Notes under the pieces: generated by a model
What the model was told of the DNA's origin: nothing
Databases searched by the model: none
Seen by the model: only the letters and a program-made list of their open reading frames with translations
Made by a program: the position numbers and the translations under genes
NCBI GenBank assembly: GCA_947095535.1
Contig: OX352774.1
Coordinates: forward strand, 215,810,965-215,874,964
Direction of reading: 5' to 3'
Source of the DNA: Poecilobothrus nobilitatus
Taxonomy: Eukaryota; Arthropoda; Insecta; Diptera; Dolichopodidae
Length of the DNA: 64,000 bases
Part shown: piece after piece, positions 48,701 to 60,599 of the stretch
Layout of the letters: each line of letters begins with the position of its first letter
How positions within the stretch are numbered: the first letter of the stretch is position 1

Positions 48701-51187
48701 TTATTGCTATTAAAATGTAAATTTTTAGTTTATGTTTTTTTTTTTTTTTACTTTTTGTTGTGATGAACTGTACTAGTAAAATGAACTAACTATTTTTATG
48801 TAAATTGAACAGGAGTTCAATGAACCTAAAGTTTTAAACTTAAATAAAAATAATTTTCTTATTGTAAAATGAAAATTGAAGATAATAGAGAGGAGAAATA
48901 GTGTTAACTTATATTCTTGCTTAAATTTACCGATGATCTGATAGTACCTAATTCTTTTTTGGTTTACACATGAACACAAAGGTGGTGACAACCTGCAAAA
49001 AAAAAAAAAAGTTAACATTTTCAAGAGAAAACTTTATTTTGGATTGGAATTAATGATAGAAGAATTTGTAGTGCTGAAATTTTTTCGTTATAAGTGAAAA
49101 AAAATCAAGTTTAGGGGTAGGTATACATGATAATTTTGGAAGTTTTTTCATTCTATGTAATAGTAGAGATTTTATCGACATCTTTTTAGGGATAGTGATA
49201 TGAGATAATTATAAATCCTGCATTAAATGAAAAATTGACAGTTTACGGCATCACTTAAAACTAAAATTAAATTAGTGCTTTAGTCAGACCATCCGAGCGT
49301 TCTATTTAAAAAAAATTTCAATTTTGAAAAATAGTTTTGTGAAAACTAGAAAGAAAGGGAAGAAAATCTGATTAGATAAGTTAAGTTTAAAAAATGGATA
49401 TAAGAGAATAAAATTTTTAAAGTTTAAAAAATTAGGAATTTTAGCATATATGTATAAAAATGATTTGCAGCTGTTATTTCTTGTTGTTAATTTCTATATT
49501 TCTTGTAGTTACGTAAGTTATGCTTGACTACGATTAGTAATTAAAAATTAGAATTAAAGTTAGGCGGTTTTTTACATTTTAATTTATTATTTACGATCAT
49601 AATATGATACAACATTTAAACGGATACAACATAAGTAACTTTTTTTATTAAAAAGTGATGAATAAAATAAGCAAAGTAAGTTAATATAAGTTAATAATAA
49701 ACAATTTTTGATTATTAAATAAATAAATGATAAAATATTTGATAATAAATGATAAAATATTTAATTTCAGTTTTAGTAGATAAACTTAATTGTTTGAAGT
49801 AAAATACCGAACTAAAAACATAATTATGGAATTAATATCTGCCGCGATCGATTAACTTTTTCACTCAAGTACCATACTACTAATAATGTATTATTAATAA
49901 GTTTTTTTTTGACATTTTAGACTTTTTGTAAGCCTACTCTGTTTAATTCCATTTTAACATTAAGTGGGAATATAAATTCGCTCAACTTTACTATAACTGT
50001 TTTTTAAAATTAAATCTGAATGTGGTTTAATGAGTTTTTTCATATCTTCACGTGTTAGTCTGCTAGATAGAAATATGATTGAATTATGCAGAATTATTTT
50101 ACAGTAGCGCTTTTTTTTAGTACTCATAAACATGTACATATTTGATAATTTTGTTGTTTTCTTTTTTTTATTTTAAAATTGAGTGCAAATTGAGTGAAAA
50201 TCGATTTCTGGAATTTTCAGAACTACAATAATATTGTAAAGTAAAAATAAAAATCACGTATCCACGATATAAAATTATTTTAATATAAGTAGGTATCTAT
50301 AATAAAATATAGAAAAATAATTATTATGAAATAACATAATAACAGTATATGTATTTTAAAACTTTATTTGACGGATGATAGTAATTTTCTTGTAATTTGA
50401 TCGCATTCTATGCAAAATAAAAGAAAACGATAAGAAAAATATGTATATTGAAAATATTTGTATAAAATATCACTTTTATTATTTTTATTATTATTTTTTT
50501 TTATGATTTTTGTTTGTTTTTAACTTTTTTGTTTAACCCATTGTTTGTCTAATCAGAAATTATAATATTGGATTCGGTTTTAATTTTTTTTTCAATAAAA
50601 ACTAAGATTGGATAAATAAAAATCTAAAACTTAATTAGATATATTCTTATTTTTTGCAAGAGATGCTAGCTTGTAAAGTTTATTGGGTGTGTGGTGGTTT
50701 TTTGGAGAGAGAATCATTCTTTTTCGACAGGATTTTGATAAAATGAACCGCTTCAATGACTTTCATAGCAAATATGAAAAAAATTTTGTAATTAATGAAA
50801 ATAGCTATAAAGTTTTTTATATGATCATATCTGGAAGTTAATAATTTTCCGTTCCAATTTCCGTATTCAATGATTTTATAAGTTTTGAGTTTATAGATGG
50901 CTATAATAAGTTTTATATTTCTTAAGTTATTGGAAGTTTTGATGTTATTTTTGACATGATTTATATAGAATGAAGGACCTAAATAGAATTGAAGAACAAA
51001 AGATTGGCTTAAACTCAAGAATTTTCTTTAAGAAAGAAATAAACTTGAATGTGAAATTCGATAAAAAAAAAAACAATCAGCCAACTTTGGTTAGTAAATA
51101 CTTTTGATACAAGTTGTAGTTGTAATTTCAAGACCACATTCAAAAAATACATGTCAAAACTTAATCATATTATATGTATTTATTATT
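45706..51187. other. long AT-rich noncoding stretch with one 112-codon open frame
   Basis: About 5.5 kb with no recognised gene. The longest ATG-initiated open frame of the window lies here on the minus strand (50680-51018). Its predicted product is rich in Ile, Lys, Phe and Asn, with no domain, signal peptide or repeat that I recognise. From the apparent composition a frame of this length is only mildly surprising over 64 kb, so I do not call it a gene. Poly-T tracts are frequent at 47870-48530. Confidence 0.5.
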
Positions 51188-51549
51188 GAGTGTTTTTCTT
51201 TTATAGTTCAGATTTGTGCTCTGAACAGATATCGAGTACATAGAGTACGTTCTGAACAGATTAAGAATATTTTATCTCTAAACGCTCCGAAATAATTTTG
51301 AATTTTGAAACATAATAAAGCGTTAACCTGTCAAAAGTGTCAAATCATATAAAAAAAAAATAAAATTTTTGACATTTAAATTCAAATGTCTGTAAATGAA
51401 AACCGAACATTTAGATCATACTCTGAGCGAACTCTGAATGAAAAAAGAAACACAAAAAATAAACTCTGATCATTCAGTGTGAAAAAAGAAACACAAATTT
51501 TGTTTTGTACGGTTCTGGCTCCGTTCTGAACTAAAAAAGAAAAACACCC
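51188..51549. mobile_element. MITE with 23-bp terminal inverted repeats
   Basis: The left end gtgtttttctttta followed by tagttcaga (51190-51212) is inverted at the right end as tctgaacta followed by aaaaagaaaaacac (51525-51547), 22 of 23 matching. Inside, a 'tgaaaaaagaaacacaa' phrase occurs twice (about 51440 and 51480) and 'ctctgaa' words recur, so subterminal repeats are present. The element is about 360 bp and has no coding capacity. The target duplication was not resolved (flanks tattatt and atagtatt), so the superfamily is undetermined. Confidence 0.82.
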
Positions 51550-52156
51550 ATAGTATTAATACAAGATATGCTATTAATAAGTTCTATAATATCTTTATCT
51601 TTCCAACTCTGTGTTATTTACTGTTGTTTATACCTTAATTTTTACTGAAGGGTTAATTGATTTTTATTTTAACTTTTTTGCAAAAACAGAAAATACAAAA
51701 AAAAAAAATTAATCAAATTACAAATTTTTACACCTTTATTTTTTTTTATCGTATCAAATTTAATTTCTAAAGGTCAACATTTTTTTTTTTTTTTGTTGTT
51801 TTTACTTTTAAGTAGGTGAAAAAAAAAGTCTAATCAAAATATTTTGATTTCCGGTTGTCTAAAATATGATGTTCTCACTTTTCTCTTCTTTGTTATTTGA
51901 AACCTTTAAGAAACAAAAAAAAAAAGCAAAAAACAAAAAAACAAAATAAACAAAAAAAGAAGAGGAAAAATTTATTTCCTTTTTTTTGTTTTTAGAAACT
52001 AAAATATTAGGTCATGTCCTATATTTTCTGGGAATTAATGTTCGTTTTTTTTATATTTTGTAAACTTCAAGACTTTAAAAGAATAAAAAAAAAAAAATAA
52101 AAAAAATTCACTAGAATTTAATAAATTATGTATATATTTTAATTAAAATTTGTTTG
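51550..52156. other. AT-rich noncoding DNA with long A and T runs
   Basis: No gene is recognised. Purine-rich A tracts at 51905-51960 and 52080-52110 precede the candidate recursive splice site. Confidence 0.55.
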
Positions 52157-52199
52157 CTAATTAATTGGTTTTATCTTTTTTTTTTCATTTCAGGTGAGA
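52157..52199 (+). promoter_or_regulatory. candidate recursive (ratcheting) splice site
   Basis: In order: CTAAT (52157-52161), the fly branch-point consensus; 'ttatcttttttttttcattt' (52171-52190), a strong polypyrimidine tract; CAG (52191-52193), a 3' splice site; and immediately GTGAGA (52194-52199), a good 5' splice site. The branch word is about 32 nt before the junction, a normal distance. Juxtaposed 3' and 5' splice sites with no exon between are the known signature of recursive splicing in long fly introns. No coding exon adjoins it. The sequence match is seen; use as a ratchet point is inferred and requires that the host gene be transcribed on the plus strand. Confidence 0.55.
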
Positions 52200-52387
52200 A
52201 TCGCATTTTTTTTTTATTTTGGAAATATTTTGAATGTAAGTGAATATAATTTTTCAATTTTTGTTAAACTTTCTATATTTTTATTGATTCGGCAATAAAC
52301 ACATTTTTAGAACTTTGTAATCTTTTGTTTGTTAATTTTAGTTATATACGAAAAATGTTGCCGGTTCATTGTTTTTTATATTTCATA

Positions 52388-52442
52388 AATTGTCATCAAT
52401 TAACTTGTCATCAATTACTTGTCATTGTACTTGTCATCAATT
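52388..52442 (+). repeat. minisatellite of about 15 bp, four units
   Basis: Units of the form acttgtcatcaatta recur, the first starting attgtc and the third being shortened and altered (cttgtcattgta). Confidence 0.85.
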
Positions 52443-52734
52443 AAAAATGTTTTATATATTAAAATTGCATGCATCTTTTTTTCATGACTGGTCAAAGAAC
52501 GAAAAGGTCAATGTTTATTTTAGTTATATGTTTAGTTATATAGTTATGTTTTAATATATCCCGTACTTCATACTTAACTTCTCAGAATCAATATTTCAGA
52601 ATGGTTGATCGGTTTCAGTGAGAAGACCTACACTTTTAACTATTAAAATCTTTATGACACTTTGTACTGTTTAGCTACCCTACCACAAACTTTTATGCTC
52701 ACTGATAATATAATTTTTTTTAATAAGTGGGTAG

Positions 52735-53090
52735 GGTCAAAAATCCACAAAAAAACAAATACATAATAATTTTTGCCACAAGAAAAAAAATACACAAAAA
52801 AAATATACCACAAAACAATCGAAAATGTATGTAGAGGTTTTGTGGCGTAAGGCCCAATTTATTTAAGTGGTTTATTTTTGAAATGGGTATGTAACAAAAA
52901 TAATATGAGGACGGATTTTAGATTTGGTTAGAAAATCAGCGTTATCGTATATGTACATATATTCCAAATTCAAATTCTAAACTAAGGAACATTTTATAGT
53001 TGGATTTTGAATTAGTAGATTTTTTTTTTGTGGATTTTGATTTTTGGATTTTGATTTATGGATTTTCCGTTTATGTTTAAGGATTTTTGT
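52735..53090. mobile_element. family D3: foldback-like element with a single-core repeat
   Basis: The left part (52738-52822) is rich in 'aaaaatccacaaaaaaac' and 'ccacaa' words. The right part (53015-53075) reads 'tttttttgtggattttgat' and 'tggattttga', the reverse complement, so the ends can fold together. The core contains the family D phrases 'ggattttagatttggttagaa', 'aaatcagcgttatcg', 'gtatatgtacatatattc' and 'aacattttatagttggatt'. The end sequences differ from those of D1 although the core is shared. Confidence 0.62.
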
Positions 53091-55291
53091 TTATCACCAA
53101 CAACCAACCATCAGTAAGGAGTAGCTTTTGTAGGTGTCATGTAATTGAAATAATCAAGTCAGTTCTTCGAAATTGTACGTCATTATATTTTCAGCAGAAG
53201 ACATTTTTTTGTTAGTTAAAATCGGAAAAAAATTTTTCAAATACTAAAAATGTTTAATTTCATTTAAATTAATTATTGTATGACAGTTGTTATTATATCA
53301 ATTGTTTATTTGTATATAAAGTTACAAACTATAATTAATTAATTAATGCATTACATACTTATATTACATATATGAGATATTGAAATAAAATTTAACCTAA
53401 AAAAAAACTGATAACAGTTAACATAACAAGTTTAAAAATGTGACATTTAAAGCGAGGAATTAGAATTCCATTGAACCCCAGATATATTTATGTTAAATTT
53501 TAAACTGACAGGTTGTAATTTAGTATTATTTTTAATCTTCGGATAGATTTCAAAATCACTACTTAAAAATATTATTTTTAAAATTGTGGCAAAAAAACAA
53601 AACAATAAAAGAAAAAGTGAAAGAAAATATTTTAACAAAATATAAAACAAAAGAAAAAAAAAAAAAATTAAAATAAATAAAAATCTATTTTCGTCAAAAA
53701 AAAAATCAATTTACATATACTTTTGTTTTTGCAAATGGTATTTCTTATAAAATTCTCCATTCTTCAAAAGTTTGTGAAACTATACTTAATGTTTTATTAA
53801 ATTTTTTTATTTTGTTATTGTTATTCCCTGCCCCATGATTAAAATATTAAAAATTTTAACAAGATGCTAAGTGTTTCTTTATGTTATTTACTTTCTTTTG
53901 TATTATCTTCTCATTAAGTTTTTGGTTTTTTTTTTTTTTTTTTGTTTTTATTATATTGATGAATGAGAAAGTGAGAAAGTGAACTTAATTTTATTTATTA
54001 AGTCATCATATCATTCTGATTTATAATGCAGCAGAAGCGCTAATAGTTATATGTATATGCTGTGTATCTAACCTATACATATATTCCACCTTCCACCTAT
54101 ACATTAATTCTACATTCTCATAATGTAAAAATCTTTGTATAATATGATTACTTATTATTAAACCTATTTACATGACTAGAAATTTAATATCAACTATATA
54201 TGATTGTTTTTTTTTTTGTTTTTGTTTTAAAAGTAACTACCTACTTACTGAACATAATATTCGATGTACGTTTTGAGGCCATTTAACATTATACCAATGG
54301 ACGCATAAAAAAAAAATAAAAATCAAAAAAATAAAAAGTAAAAAGTCAACATATCACCTGAATGTTTAGATCAAATATCAAGTTAACTATTTTTTTTTTT
54401 CATCATAATCATTAGTATAATCATTTTTAATAATGATGGTTATCATCATTTCAAAAATTGTATTTTGTTTTGTTAGTTTTACATTTGTGACGTCTTCAGC
54501 AGCAGTAGCAGCAACAACAGCCAACAGTGATGGGAAGTAGACATGATACATTAACATGCTATAAATGTAAACCTCTGTTTTACTGGTTAAAACAAAAAAA
54601 AAAAATAACAAAAAAAAAAACAAGGAAAAAATGTTTAATCATGTTTACTTTTTTTTTTTTTTTGGTTTTTGCTTGATGATTTGATTACTTGTGGTTTAAA
54701 TGAAAATCAAATCAAACAAGTTAAAGAAATAACAAGAAGATTAAATTAGTGTATATATAGTAATTCTACTCTTATAATTTTATCATAGTTTCGTATTAGC
54801 TTAAATTATACTACAATTGCATGCGAAACTATAAATTCAGTGTAATTTAATAATTAGTCCAAGAAAGAATTTTTGTTCATACTTGAGCAAGAATAAATAT
54901 TAACTTAATCGGAATAGATTTAATAGGGTTCTTTCATTCGTAGACGCAAGACTATTGTGAGCTAAGTTGTTTCTCATTTTAAATTTGACTTTTCAATATC
55001 TTTATCAAAATAATTCATTCATAACGTTGGAAACTAGTTTGGTTTTTTTCTCCTCTTCTTTTCACATTATTAATTCTCATTACTTTTTATTTTCTCTACA
55101 GGTATCGACGTGTTCTCTGTTTTCTTTCATGTCACCACAATATTTTTTCTTAAATTCATCTTTAACGGATGCTGCTTCTACAACAGCATAATTTATGTTT
55201 TTATTTATATAGTTTAATTATCTTTATTTCGATATTAAGCTTTTGTCCAGTGTCACATATTTTTAATTTTATTTTCTATTCAATGGGTCAC
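53091..55291. other. AT-rich noncoding DNA with a short CAG/CAA run
   Basis: No gene is recognised. A trinucleotide run agcagcagtagcagcaacaa occurs near 54499-54522. A polypyrimidine tract plus CTACAG|GTATCG at about 55082-55107 looks like a 3' splice site with a weaker 5' site directly after it. Confidence 0.5.
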
Positions 55292-55405
55292 ATGCATAAA
55301 ACTGAGCTGAAACTTAAATATCAACTTTTCAAACAAAATGTAGGAGTTTAAGCGTAGTTTTTTTTAAAAAAATGAAGTTTGAGTTCAAGCTAAGTTTTAT
55401 GCATT
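55292..55405. mobile_element. family E2: small hairpin MITE
   Basis: The left arm atgcataaaactgagctgaa is mirrored by ttcaagctaagttttatgcat at the right end, with small indels, around about 55 bp containing 'ttttcaaacaaaatg'. It is the second copy of the fold seen at 23571-23695. No coding capacity. Confidence 0.72.
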
Positions 55406-57129
55406 TAACTCTATATATCATATATATCTATATAATTAAATACGGTGCATATTTCTTTTAGTTTTGAGCTTTAATAATTATTAACAAAAAAAAAAAAAAA
55501 AAAGATCAGATTTAGTGTAGATGAATATTATTTTACTTTGATGTCAGAAAGAATTGATAAATTGTTTTACCTATACGGAGTCGATTGTATTGGAAGTGAA
55601 ATACGGCTTTTTTATTCTGATATTGATTTTACTAATAAAAAGTAAATATTTTATTATAAATAATCTAGTGACTAAGGAATTCTTAAAGAATTTAAAACTT
55701 ACTTGTTATCTTTTACAGATAATCCCTGTAATGTCATCAACTTGGTATCCCTGTAACACATCAACCTTTAAGTAAACTCATTTTCCTATACAAGTTATTT
55801 TTTTACTTCTCTCATGAAAATGAAATAACAAACTTTAAAAAATATTTACTGAATTTATTATTATGTATACAAGTGTATTTAAGCATAAAATTAATACGTA
55901 AAATAAATTTATCTATTCAATATTATAGGTAACATTAACTGGACATAAAAAATTAAAAAAGAAAAAAAGGAAAAAGAAAACAAAAAAGAAAAAACTTTCC
56001 ATTTTCGAAAGTTTATGCTACTTTTCGACTTTGTAATTTTTTATTTTTTTTTTAATTAAAATTATGTTAAGATTTTTGTTGCCGTTGAAATTATAATTTA
56101 AACTAAATCGCTACTGTATTGCGTTTTATCAGTTTTACCTGTTTAAAAATTTAAGTATTTTTTTTTTTATTTATCTTGTATAATATTGCATTCATGTAGT
56201 TAGATTTAAATTAAAAATTTTTGTAAGATTTATTGAATCACACCTCTCTCATTTTTGTTTTTTTATACTACTTATGATATAATTAAATATTTTTTGTTGA
56301 AATGAACTCCCATTCAAGAATAGACGGTAAGAATCAGATCATATTTTCATATTAATTTTGTTTTTTTTTTTTAAATTAAACTTTTTTTTTATGCATCGCA
56401 ACACTTAACTGTGATGCCTAACTTGACTTACTATTATACATACCTTAATGATTTACTGGCAAGATTTACTGCTATAATTTTTAGTTCTAAACGAGAACAT
56501 AAAATACTTTAAATGCTAAACGTTATTAAAAGTCAAATGTTGTGCAATATTAATAAAATTTATAAAGTATATATTAGAAGATTTGCAGTTTTTTAGGCTA
56601 TTGCATTAGGGTTATGTTACACGACTCTTAACATTATCTTTAACATTATCTTATAATATGAATCAAAAAATTTCAGTTCTTATAAATATTGTGTTTAAAA
56701 TTATGAATCCATAATGTTTTAAATTTTACATATTTCCATTTTAATGAACCAATTGTCTATCAAAACTCTAACATTATGATAGAATTAAATTTAGGGTTGT
56801 TTATTTTTGTTTTTTTTTTGCTAAATTTTCGAATTTTGCATATTTTCAGGTCTAATTCAAATTTTAAACTTTATATACATATTACATACATCAAAATGAA
56901 TACGTTAAATTTATTAATAATTATTTGATCGAATTTAAAGATAACTATATATAATTAGTTTCCTTAATAAAATTTTAAATTGTATAGTGATTAAAAAAAA
57001 TTAAGTAGACAGACTAATTGAAATTTAACATGAAAATATGATGTTGTAAATTCATTATCGTAAAAACATTTTATAGGATATTATAATGTTTTATTGAAAA
57101 ATTAGGCATTTTAATAAAACAAAAGAGTT
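55406..57129. other. AT-rich noncoding DNA
   Basis: No gene or structured repeat is recognised, only homopolymer-rich AT sequence. Confidence 0.55.
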
Positions 57130-57930
57130 AGTGTACTTAACACGCTTTAAATATTTTTTATAGCACATTTTTGAAAAAAAAAAAAAATTGTAAAGTATCT
57201 GTCCGTCAGTTCGTCTATCTGTTTACAAAACTTCTATACACATTTTTAAAATAGAACAATGCAATTTTAACCAGGCATAAATTTCTTAAAAAACTTAGTG
57301 TTGTGGAAAAACATTTTCATCTAGCCCCACCCATTACGGAATAATTTCAGTTGTCCAAAATTTGAAAAAGTCCTATTTTCAAATGTGTATGTATCAGATT
57401 CTGCTTAACATGTTCTCAATCTAAAAACGCCAAACAACTGGAAACTTTTTTAGCTTATACAGAATTATACAATTTTTTGCAATTTATTATTTAATTTTAC
57501 TGTTATTAGAAAGCAAAATCTTGTACGATTTTGCTTCCGTCATATCTCAGAAAAACTTTAAGATAAAGCTTTGAAATTTTAAAGAAGAAAAACTTTCTGC
57601 ATTAGAAGAAGTCATTTTAGATTTTTTTTTGTATCACCCGCTGTTTAAGAGCTATTAGTGATCATAAATTAAAAATTTGCTATTTTTAGGCACCTGTAGC
57701 ATTTTTTGCAAAGTAAAACACAAATGTTAAAGTTTTAACATTACGTTTTTAAACGTGTAAATTATAAAAGATATCCATAAAACTGATCATCTATAAAAAT
57801 CACAAATTTTGGTGCAAAACACAATATTCTAAACTGTTTTTATTCTATTTTTGGAAAATGTGCTCCTTTACTAACTTTTAATTTCACTTCTATCTTGTTT
57901 TCTAACTATTTTTCAACACGGAAGAAAATT
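57130..57930 (+). mobile_element. family B3 interspersed element
   Basis: The head 'tctgtccgtcagttcgtcta' and 'ctgtttacaaaacttcta' at 57198-57238 matches B1. It continues with 'catctagccccacccatta', 'aaagtcctattttcaaatg', 'ctaaaaacgccaaa', 'tgtttaagagctattag' and 'ttaggcacctgtag'. The end near 57890 ('tatcttgttttcta') parallels B1 'tgccttgtttaaa'. It confirms the family as a dispersed repeat with a defined 5' end around 'tagcacattttt'/'ttgcacattttc'. Confidence 0.8.
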
Positions 57931-60299
57931 TTAATCCTTTAATTATTCACTTTTTTATTTTTGATTTATTTTAAATTTATTTCTTCACTTCAATTTTTTA
58001 TTATTTATCATAAATTATACAATTATGTGTCTAGAAATTTTATACTCTTAGATTAATTATTAAAAATTAAAATCACGTTTATTAGTACAACTTTTTTAAT
58101 AAAGAAACATGAAAAAAAACTATTATTAAAGTTATATTTGAAAAACGTAGAAAACCTAGAATAATTAAATACTTACAAATACAAACATAAAAAACCACAC
58201 TAAATACAAAAATAAATAAATTTCAAAAAAAATACGTGCAAAAAGGACTATTTTAGGCATGTAGCAAAAAAGGAATACAATAAACCTGCAGAATACAATA
58301 AAAAGAAATACGGTATTGTTAAGTAATTGAAGTTTTCATATAAGTGCTTAGTATTCAAAACTAATTTTTGGATCTAAATTTCATGCTTAATATGGCAAAA
58401 ATATATAATAAATAATGAAAAACATTTTAAATCGAAAATTCCATATTAAAAATTTAAGTTATTTACTTTGAATTTATTCTATGTTTGTTGATTTGAAATT
58501 TGATATTCCAGTATATTGCGTTAAATAATACGTCATGCGCTAAAACAGTCAAATTTACAACAAATGTCAAAATATCAAAAAATCTAATAATAGTAATAAA
58601 AATTACAATTACATAGTATCATCACTATTTAAATACAGAAATCTGTCGGAAATTATCAATATTTGATAAATTCTGAATAGTTATTTTAATTATTTTTTTG
58701 GTCAGTATAATAATAAAAATTATCAGTTAAAATTAAAACTGTATTTTATGTCAATATTGTCAGTTGCTAAATTTGCAAAAATCAGTAAAAAATTAAATAA
58801 AAATATTTGTTTCATCAGTTTCTATGTAATCGACAGCAATTCCGTCAGTTACTTCTGTTTCAGGAAAAATCAAAATATGTACGGTAAGAAGTAAATTACG
58901 GTTTTTTCTAAACGTCAAATTGCACCCAACAAATTTATTGAAATCCCATTTTCTTACCTTCCCATTTTCTTAAAAATTATATATAATCTATATACTTTCA
59001 GCTCATAAGTAATTAAAATATTGTGAAAATATTTACTTTTATCATCAAAGTGACGTGAGTACCACCCTATTGACTTGACTGTCAAAAATAGGATCCTATT
59101 CCTATTAAAAAATCATTTAAATGTAATTTGATAAGATTTTTAGTATGGCGAACTTTGCAGATCATTAAAATATACAACCTAATATTATACCTTTACCATT
59201 TTTAATGTATTTAAACCTTATTATTGATTTTGACTTCTGGTTTTTTTTTTTTTTTTGTTTTATTTTATTCCTTTTAACTTAATTTTTTCAATATCTAAAG
59301 ATAATATTTATGATTAGTTTTAATATTAGGTTTAAGCATACATTTTATTAAACATTTTATTATTTTAAATTTTAATTTATTATCAATAAAAAGAATTCTG
59401 TTTAAATAATAACAAACTTCTATCACGACTTTTTAAATGAAATGAAAATAAGAAACAACATACAAAAAAAAAAAGAAACGATCGGAAAGATGAAATGAAA
59501 AGGTTAGCTAATAAAATAAAGTTAATACATATACGATATATCTATAAATATTATATGCTTTTAAATAACATATAAATTAATATATATATGTATATTTTAC
59601 TAACTGGGATGTTAATTATAAGAAGAATGAAAGAAAAAATTTTCAATTAAATTTTTTGCGAGTTATGCGTGTAATTTTTGTTTACTTTAGAATATCTTTT
59701 ATAGATATAATGACAGGATAGAACACGATTTAGGTTAAAATTTAAATTAATCGTGTATCTATTTAGATTATTACTTTTCGTTTCCATGAAATGAAACCTA
59801 CAGCGAGTAGTAAAATAAAATTTCTAATGAAAACCTAATAAATTATAAAATTATGGTGGTCTTTCTAATCATCATCTGTATATTAATCTATTCATATTTT
59901 ATTAATTGTATATTTATTTTGGAATTTTCATATTATTATCTCTGTTGTTAGAATTGTAAAATCTTTTTGAATTATTAATGGTTTTATAGGAGTTTTTAAT
60001 TGAAAATAGCAAAATGTTTTTAATTAAATAACCGAGAAAGAAAAATTATATCATTAGTTTGTTAATTGATTTTTAATTAATAATGATGGAGATAATAGTA
60101 ATTAAATGATAAAAATGTTTTATTGGTAAAGGAAATAGTAAATTAATACTAATACCAATAAATAATAGCTGCTACAGTGACAGTGGGGGTTGCCTTCAAT
60201 AATTATCTTATGTAGTAAGGTGCTATATACTACTGAATGTTGTAACTTTGTAACGGCTATAGTCACTGTTAGCAAAATAATAGTAATAATAATAGGCGG
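57931..60299. other. AT-rich noncoding DNA
   Basis: No gene is recognised. The 76-codon minus-strand open frame at 60120-60350 shows no domain. Confidence 0.5.
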
Positions 60300-60304
60300 A
60301 TTCA

Positions 60305-60530
60305 TTGTTTCCTTACAGTCCCACTCCCAATTCAATGTTTCCGTATACATTTCCTATCCCTAGCCAATATATTGTATTAGCAGGCAAGGGTTTCATCCCA
60401 TTATTTTGGCTAAAGGAGGAGGTGGGTTTAGTCAGTAAGAATCTGACACTTCCAAGAACTTTTAAATTCTTGTCACAAAAATTGAAAGAACTGAGAACAG
60501 GTTATAAACAATGTATTTTAGAAACATTTT
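60305..60530. other. GC-richer island, unassigned repeat-like sequence
   Basis: The sequence is clearly less AT-rich than its surroundings, with 'tcccactcccaattcaatg', 'ggctaaaggaggaggtggg' and a small stem GTCAG/CTGAC (60431-60435 with 60443-60447). A 77-codon open frame runs through it on the plus strand without a recognisable domain. Base composition and the stem suggest a transposable-element remnant, perhaps SINE-like, but no A or B box or target duplication was found. Confidence 0.4.
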
Positions 60531-60599
60531 TTTCATAAGGCGAGTAACTATCGTAGTCGAGTATCGTAAAAAAATGTTAATTACCACTTAATTTTAGTT

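Noticed and set aside
54499..54522. CAG/CAA repeat as a glutamine-rich coding exon
   Set aside because: The run is short, interrupted by a TAG-containing frame and flanked by stops; a microsatellite is the simpler reading.
55082..55110. Third possible recursive site (ttttctctacag|gtatcg)
   Set aside because: GTATCG is a weak 5' site. A terminal exon was also considered because an open frame crosses the junction, but the peptide is serine/phenylalanine low complexity with no homology that I recognise.
60425..60450. Resemblance of 'gtcagtaagaatctgacact' to a repeat phrase I associate with moth genomes
   Set aside because: Based on memory of a short phrase only; the rest of the window has fly-type repeats, so it was not used for taxonomic assignment.
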